Shown one piece after another: positions 33,301 to 42,300 of a DNA stretch of 64,000 nucleotides. Numbering within the stretch: position 1 is the first letter of the stretch; each line of letters opens with the position of its first letter. The stretch covers positions 6,843,919 to 6,907,918 of the forward strand of contig OZ023206.1 of NCBI GenBank assembly GCA_963995525.1, in the 5' to 3' direction. The stretch is from Escarpia spicata (lineage: Eukaryota; Annelida; Polychaeta; Sabellida; Siboglinidae). Both the position numbers and the translations under genes were made by a program. A model generated the notes under the pieces. It was not told the DNA's origin. It saw only the letters and a program-made list of their open reading frames with translations, and made no database searches.

Positions 33301-36300
33301 ACACCCTCAACTATCTCGGGGTAAGTACCCTCTTTCCCCCTCCCCCTATATGCTGTTAGTATGCTGTCCCATATCTTGATACAATCACGACACTGTAAAC
33401 AAAGAACAGACCGTAGTTATGCCATCAATATCATTAAGTATGAAAGTAATCAGTTGCAATCATTTTCTAAGTAATCATACTCATACATTTGAAAGAGACG
33501 TTTTGTCGGGTTTTGTTTTTAAATGATGTTATAAAGTGTTTGTACATACTGATGGCCCAAATATGTTTTAATGAAGCGGAAACTGTTGAATTCAACAGTG
33601 CAGAGTTTACAGTAATCACTGCGCTGTCACATCCATGATGCCTTCAGACCAGAGAACACGTCTATGAAAGCAGCACACTGCCATCTAAATAAACTCCTCC
33701 CAAAACATTTAAATTTTAACAACAACGAATGCTTCATTAAAACACATTTGGCTGGTGAGTAGATACAGTTTATAAAGTATAACGTGATCTGAAATAAAAC
33801 ACAACGTGATCTGAAATAAAATGGAATGGAAAAACTCCCTTTAACAATAATCGTAATCGATGATATTTCCACTGTGATGGCCATAATTACAACAAAATAT
33901 ACTCCTGAATATCCGAACGCTCCACATGTTTGGCATCCATTTTCGACGGCTCGACAGACGTTGTTGCTAGGCGATAGGTGACATGATGGATAGGAGAGTC
34001 GATGACCTCTGCGCTGTATTTGCCTGTGCCTGTCGACAGTTGTGTGTGATCCTCGAGCCGATGCAGGAGTTGATGTCTCGCCACAAGGCCTATGGTCTGA
34101 CGCCACGCGACTGCCTCAAGACGACGCTCTTCCAGAAATGGCAGCGTATGGTGGCACCACCTGGTGAGTTATCGGTGAACAGTGCGAAGGATCGTGTCAG
34201 CGGTGATCACCGACGGCTTACAAGTTTGTATTTATCAGGTCGTCTCTGGTAGATACTGACTTACTCACTACCTCCTCGTTGTGTTGCTTCTCTCTCAGGG
34301 GTTCTTTAAATTGTCAACATTTTGCCATTCGGACAGAGTGTATTCATTCTCACAATCTCCCTCCCTACCCTTAAATTGGTACTTTAAAACACAAAGTATT
34401 TTCCAGATTGAAAGTCATGTAATAGGGTTATGGCACTGTAGATGCACAGGGCATAATAACAACCATTATTTTCATGTTTACAAACATTTATTTACAATCA
34501 CTACAGTTATGTCATTTACGTGCAGCCAACATTTTTATGATTAGCATACAGGCTTTGACCCCTCACCCTTTCGTATGCTCTGTACGAATAGATAAATGTA
34601 AATGTCCCCTGCTTCTGTTGCCACAGCTATGGTCAGAGGCAATAGATAAATGTCAACAAATGTGAATGTCCCCTAAGTGCTGCTTCTGTTGCCACAGCTA
34701 TGGTCAGAGGCAATAGATAAATGTCAACAAATGTGAATGTCCCCTAAGTGCTGCTTCTGTTGCAACAGCTATGGTCAGAGGCAATAGATAAATGTCAACA
34801 AATGTGAATGTCCCCTAAGTGCTGCTTCTGTGGCAACAGCTATGGTCAGAGGCAATAGATCAATGTCAACAAATGTGAATGCCCCCTAAGTGCCGCTTCT
34901 GTGGCAACAGGTATGGTCAGAGGCAATAGATAATGTCAACAAATGTGAATGCCCCCTAAGTGCCGCTTCTGTGGCAACAGGTATGGTCAGAGGCAATAGA
35001 TAAATGTCAACAATTGTGAATGTCCCCTAAGTGCCGCTTCTGTGGCAACAGGTATGGTCAGAGGCAATAGATAAATGTCAACAAATGTGAATGTCCCCTA
35101 AGTGCTGCTTCTGTGGCAACAGCTATGGTCAGAGGCAATAGATCAATGTCAACAAATGTGAATGCCCCCTAAGTGCCGCTTCTGTGGCAACAGGTATGGT
35201 CAGAGGCAATAGATAATGTCAACAAATGTGAATGCCCCCTAAGTGCCGCTTCTGTGGCAACAGGTATGGTCAGAGGCAATAGATAAATGTCAACAATTGT
35301 GAATGTCCCCTAAGTGCCGCTTCTGTGGCAACAGGTATGGTCAGAGGCAATAGATAAATGTCAACAAATGTGAATGCCCCCTAAGTGCCGCTTCTGTGGC
35401 AACAGGTATGGTCAGAGGCAATAGATAATGTCAACAAATGTGAATGCCCCCTAAGTGCCGCTTCTGTGGCAACAGGTATGGTCAGAGGCAATAGATAAAT
35501 GTCAACAATTGTGAATGTCCCCTAAGTGCCGCTTCTGTGGCAACAGGTATGGTCAGAGGCAATAGATAATGTCAACAAATCTGAATGCCCCCTAAGTGCC
35601 GCTTCTGTGGCAACAGGTATGGTCAGAGGCAATAGATAATGTCAACAAATGTGAATGCCCCCTAAGTGCCGCTTCTGTGGCAACAGCTATGGTCAGAGGC
35701 AATAGATAAATGTCAACAAATGTGAATGCCCCCTAAGTGCCGCTTCTGTGGCAACAGGTATGGTCAGAGGCAATAGATAATGTCAACAAATCTGAATGCC
35801 CCCTAAGTGCCGCTTCTGTGGCAACAGGTATGGTCAGAGGCAATAGATAATGTCAACAAATGTGAATGCCCCCTAAGTGCCGCTTCTGTGGCAACAGGTA
35901 TGGTCAGAGGCAATAGATAAATGTCAACAAATGTGAATGTCCCCTAAGTGCCGCTTCTGTGGCAACAGCTATGGTCAGAGGCAATAGATAAATGTCAACA
36001 AATGTGAATGCCCCCTAAGTGCCGCTTCTGTGGCAACAGGTATGGTCAGAGGCAATAGATAATGTCAACAAATCTGAATGCCCCCTAAGTGCCGCTTCTG
36101 TGGCAACAGGTATGGTCAGAGGCAATAGATAATGTCAACAAATGTGAATGCCCCCTAAGTGCCGCTTCTGTGGCAACAGGTATGGTCAGAGGCAATAGAT
36201 AAATGTCAACAAATGTGAATGTCCCCTAAGTGCCGCTTCTGTGGCAACAGCTATGGTCAGAGGCAATAGATAAATGTCAACAAATGTGAATGCCCCCTAA

Positions 36301-39300
36301 GTGCCGCTTCTGTGGCAACAGGTATGGTCAGAGGCAATAGATAATGTCAACAAATGTGAATGCCCCCTAAGTGCCGCTTCTGTGGTAACAGGTATGGTCA
36401 GAGGCAATAGATAAATGTCAACAATTGTGAATGTCCCCTAAGTGCCGCTTCTGTGGCAACAGGTATGGTCAGAGGCAATAGATAAATGTCAACAAATGTG
36501 AATGCCCCCTAAGTGCCGCTTCTGTGGCAACAGGTATGGTCAGAGGCAATAGATAATGTCAACAAATGTGAATGCCCCCTAAGTGCTGCTTCTGTGGCAA
36601 CAGGTATGGTCAGAGGCAATAGATAAATGTCAACAATTGTGAATGTCCCCTAAGTGCCGCTTCTGTGGCAACAGGTATGGTCAGAGGCAATAGATAATTT
36701 CAACAAATCTGAATGCCCCCTAAGTGCCGCTTCTGTGGCAACAGGTATGGTCAGAGGCAATAGATAATGTCAACAAATCTGAATGCCCCCTAAGTGCCGC
36801 TTCTGTGGCAACAGGTATGGTCAGAGGCAATAGATAAATGTCAACAAATGTGAATGTCCCCTAAGTGCCGCTTCTGTGGCAACAGCTATGGTCAGAGGCA
36901 ATAGATAACTGTCAACAAATGTGAATGTCCCCTAAGTGCCACTTCTGTGGCAACAGCTATGGTCAGAGGCAATAGATAAATGTCAACAAATGTGAATGTC
37001 CCTTAAGTGCCACTTCTGTGACAACAGGTATGGTCAGAGGCAATAGATAAATGTCAACAAATGTGAATGCCCCCTAAGTGCCGCTTCTGTGGCAACAGCT
37101 ATGGTCAGAGGCAATAGATAAATGTCAACAAATGTGAATGTCCCCTAAGTGCCGCTTCTGTAGCAACAGCTATGGTCAGAGGCAATAGATAAATGTCAAC
37201 AATTGTGAATGTCCCCTAAGTGCCGTTTCTGTTGCAACAGCTATGGTCAGAGGCAATAAACAAATGTCAACAATTGTGAATGTCCCCTAAGCGCCACTTC
37301 TGTGGCAACAGGTATGGTCAGAGGCAATAGATAAATGTCAACAATTGTGAAGTTCCCTAAGTGCCGCTTCTGTGGCAACAGCTATGGTAAGAGGCAATAA
37401 ATAAATGTCAACAAATGTGAATGCCCCCAAAGTGCCGCTTCTGTGGCAACAGCTATGGTCAAAGACAATAGATAAATGTCAACAATTGTGAATGTCCCCT
37501 AAGTGCTGCTTGTGTTGCAACAGCTATGGTCAGAGGCAATAGATAAATGTCAACAATTGTGAATGTCCCCTAAGTGCTGCTTCTGTGGCAACAGCTATGG
37601 TCAGAGGCAATAGATAAATGTCAACAATTGTGAATGTCCCCTAAGTGCTGCTTCTGTGGCAACAGTTATGGTCAGAGGCAATAGATAAATGTCAACAATT
37701 GTGAATGTCCCCTAAGTGCCGCTTCTGTTGCAACAGGTATGGTCAGAGGGAATCTGCAATGATTCTCATAGGTTACTGGTATGGATGAAACAAGTTCAGG
37801 TTTTCGTTTAATTAAAATTAACCGATTAAGAGAATTTGTTAGTCTCAAAGTACACATAAATTTAATTAACAATCTTATACTTCAGGTTTGAGTCTACAAA
37901 ATTTGAATTTTATAGAACAATCAGTCATTCGGTGTAAAATGTTATTTCACCTTTTGAAGTGAAGATTTTTAATGCTGTAAATCTTTAAAATTAATTTAAT
38001 TGTGCCGTGCATGTGGCATCCTGGAGTTTCTGGTAGGTTTGTTGAGGAACTACCACCCTGGAAGAAAAGAAGGAAATCTCCCAGATTGTACGCTTTTAGG
38101 AAGATTTTTGGTGAACCTTAAATTCACATGGATGTTATAATCCCAAAGTTGGCTGGTGTAATAATATTGTAATTTTCCCATTCTGCATGATAACGGGTGT
38201 ATAATTTGTTAATAAAGATTAGTGACATGGCAAAACTGAGAAAAATAATTTCTTTACTGAACACAATTGACCCCGATATTGAGAATGTTCATCTTGGGTA
38301 TTTTTCCTATTTCTGGCTGCTTTCTTTTCCACCTGCTTTTGGCCGTGTGTCTCTTAAAATCACTGCTTCCTTACTCTCGTCATTTGTGCTTTGCATGTCA
38401 ACTGACTTGCTTGCTAAGCTTTCAGAATCAACAATCCATTATTGCGGCATTCTTCACTGTTATTTTCCACTTCTGCCTTCAGTAGTTCACTTTTTATGAC
38501 AGGCATCTTGGCAGAATTCAGTAGAATTATAAGTAAACCGTACTACATAATAATATCATAAGGTATGTACATTACCATATAAGATGGAGAAACATCCATT
38601 TCCCATGCGTAAGTAATCAGATATTTATGTTGGTAACATGCTGATTTAATAACTTTGTTATTTTAACATTTACTACAGTGTGAGCTAAGTATCAAAAACC
38701 TACACAAATTTGTACCAGAGTTACTAAACATTCTGTTATATCGAATTCAAGAATATAGATGGACATTATTTTCTGAAATTAGCTAATTTCTTGAGTTTAT
38801 TTACTTGTTGACTTTGTTCACTCATAAATGTCCGTGTTTCCCTCGACCAGAAACAACACGGCAGCCGAACAAACGGCGGAAACGTAAATCTGCATCGAGC
38901 ACCAACTCGTCCGTGAACAATCTCAATGCAAACAACACGCCACCTGGTAGCAAACAGAAGCGGTCGCCCGGACCGCAAGGCTTCAATCCAGTGCCCGGGG
39001 TAAGTGTCTGCCATACAGCAGTATGCAAGTAGAAGGGCTCATTGTCTAAATATAAATGGCAAGTTTAAGTGTACAGGTAGTTTATTGTTGTATTTGTCTT
39101 TTATTAAAACAACCAGGTAAAACTAAGTGCAGCTTTTAGCTTTAGTTTATTAGGAATCATGTTCTTTAGGAGAGATGATTAAGTGGCCAGGTGAAACTAA
39201 GTGCATCCGTTTAACTATAGAAGTAACAGGGAATGTGTGTTGACCCATATTTACCTTATTTGGTGGCAAGAAAGGTGGTAGTAGTGGTAGGGTCTAGAGG

Positions 39301-42300
39301 CTTTTAACAGATGTGTAGTAGAAAAATGTTCCATAGCCATTAATGACATACTAGCTTACATCCCACATCCATGGAGCAACAGACCATTAATTTACATTGT
39401 GCCATCTGGTGAATTGATCACCTCTAAATTCTCTCAACTATGAGAAAAGTCCACTGAGGGGAGTGGATACATGCCAGTTGGTAGAGTGGGGGCCAATGGT
39501 CCACTGAGGGGAGTGGATACATGCCAGTTGGTAGAGCGGGGGCCAATGGTCCAGTGAGGGGAGTGGATACATGCCAGTTGGTAGAGCAGGGGCCAATGGT
39601 CCAGTGAGGGGAGTGGATACATGCCAGTTGGTAGAGTGGGGGCCAATGGTCCACTGAGGGGAGTGGATACATGCCAGTTGGTAAAGCAGGGGCCAATGGT
39701 CCAGTGAGGGGAGTGGATACATGCAAGTTGGTAGAGCAGGGGCCAATGGTCCACTGAGGGGAGTGGATACATGCCAGTTGGTAAAGCAGGGGCCAATGGT
39801 CCAGTGAGGGGAGTGGATACATGCCAGTTGGTAAAGCAGGGGCCAATGGTCCAGTGAGGGGAGTGGATACATGCCAGTTGGTAGAGCAGGGGCCAATGGT
39901 CCAGTGAGGGGAGTGGATACATGCAAGTTGGTAAAGCAGGGGCCAATGGTCCAGTGAGGGGAGTGGATACATGCAAGTTGGTAGAGCAGGGGCCAATGGT
40001 CCAGTGAGGGGAGTGGATACATGCCAGTTGGTAGAGCAGGGGCCAATGGTCCACTGAGGGGAGTGGATACATGCCAGTTGGTAAAGCAGGGGCCAATGGT
40101 CCAGTGAGGGGAGTGGATACATGCAAGTTGGTAGAGCAGGGGCCAATGGTCCAGTGAGGGGAGTGGATACATGCAAGTTGGTAGAGCAGGGGCCAATGGT
40201 CCAGTGAGGGGAGTGGATACATGCCAGTTGGTAAAGCAGGGGCCAATGGTCCAGTGAGGGGAGTGGATACATGCCAGTTGGTAGAGCAGGGGCCAATGGT
40301 CCAGTGAGGGGAGTGGATACATGCAAGTTGGTAAAGCAGGGGCCAATGGTCCAGTGAGGGGAGTGGATACATGCCAGTTGGTAGAGCAGGGGCCAATGGT
40401 CCACTGAGGGGAGTGGATACATGCCAGTTGGTAAAGCAGGGGCCAATGGTCCAGTGAGGGGAGTGGATACATGCAAGTTGGTAGAGCAGGGGCCAATGGT
40501 CCAGTGAGGGGAGTGGATACATGCCAGTTGGTAAAGCAGGGGCCAATGGTCCAGTGAGGGGAGTGGATACATGCCAGTTGGTAGAGCAGGGGCCAATGGT
40601 CCAGTGAGGGGAGTGGATACATGCAAGTTGGTAAAGCAGGGGCCAATGGTCCAGTGAGGGGAGTGGATACATGCCAGTTGGTAGAGCAGGGGCCAATGGT
40701 CCACTGAGGGGAGTGGATACATGCCAGTTGGTAGAGCAGGGGCCAGTGGTCCACTGAGGGGAGTGGATACATGCCAGTTGGTAGAGCAGGGGCCAGTGGT
40801 CCACTGAGGGGAGTGGATACATGCCAGTTGGTAGAGCGGGGGCCAGTGGTTCAGTGAGGGGAGTGGATACATGCCAGTTGGTAAAGCAGGGGCCAGTGGT
40901 CCACTGAGGGGAGTGGATACATGCCAGTTGGTAGAGCGGGGGCCAGTGGTTCAGTGAGGGGAGTGGATACATGCTAGTTGGTAAAGCAGGGGCCAGTGGT
41001 CCACTGAGGGGAGTGGATACATGACAGTTGGTAGAGCGGGGGCCAGTGGTTCAGTGAGGGGAGTGGATACATGCCAGTTGGTAGAGCGGGGGCCAGTGGT
41101 TCAGTGAGGGGAGTGGATACATGCCAGTTGTAAGAGCAGGGGCCAGTGGTCCACTGAGGGGAGTGGATACATGCCAGTTGGTAGAGCTGGGGCCAGTGGT
41201 TCAGTGAGGGGAGTGGATACATGCCAGTTGGTAAAGCAGGGGCCAGTGGTCCACTGAGGGGAGTGGATACATGCCAGTTGGTAGAGCAGGGGCCAGTGGT
41301 CCACTGAGGGGAGTGGATACATGCCAGTTAGTAGAGCGGACGCCAGTGGTTCAGTGAGGGGAGTGGATACATGCCAGTTGGTAGAGCGGGGGCCAGTGGT
41401 CCACTGAGGGGAGTGGATACATGCCAGTTGGTAGAGCAGGGGCCAGTGGTTCACTGAGGGGAGTGGATACATGCCAGTTGGTAGAGCAGGGGCCAGTGGT
41501 CCACTGAGGGGAGTGGATACATGCCAGTTGGTAGAGCAGGGGCCAGTGGTTCAGTGAGGGGAGTGGATACATGCCAGTTGGTAGAGCAGGGGCCAGTGGT
41601 TCAGTGAGGGGAGTGGATACATGCCAGTTGGTAGAGCAGGGGCCAGTGGTTCAGTGAGGGGAGTGGATACATGCCAGTTGGTAGAGCAGGGGCCAGTGGT
41701 TCAGTGAGGGGAGTGGATACATGCCAGTTGGTAGAGCAGGGGCCAGTGGTCCACTGATGGGAGTGGATACATGCCAGTTGGTAGAGCAGGGGCCAGTGGT
41801 TCAGTGAGGGGAGTGGATACATGCCAGTTGGTAGAGCAGGGGCCAGTGGTCCACTGAGGGGAGTGGATACATGCCAGTTGGTAGAGCAGGGGCCAGTGGT
41901 TCAGTGAGGGGAGTGGATACATGCCAGTTGGTAGAGCAGGGGCCAGTGGTTCAGTGAGGGGAGTGGATACATGCCAGTTGGTAGAGCAGGGGCCAGTGGT
42001 CCACTGATGGGAGTGGATACATGCCAGTTGGTAGAGCAGGGGCCAGTGGTTCAGTGAGGGGAGTGGATACATGCCAGTTGGTAGAGCAGGGGCCAGTGGT
42101 CCACTGAGGGGAGTGGATACATGCCAGTTGGTAGAGCAGGGGCCAGTGGTTCAGTGAGGGGAGTGGATACATGCCAGTTGGTAGAGCAGGGGCCAGTGGT
42201 TCAGTGAGGGGAGTGGATACAGAAAGAAACGAGTGGACGGCAGAACCTGGGAGAATATGCTCTTACAAAGTTACATTAGCGTATTTATATTTAGATTGGT

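Noticed and set aside
33627..34106. Minus-strand 159-codon frame
   Set aside because: It overlaps LDB exon 6 antisense and shows no recognisable domain.
39424..41000. Three overlapping minus-strand frames of 444-512 codons
   Set aside because: Stop-free 50-bp tandem unit read in three frames; antisense in LDB intron 7. Not genes.
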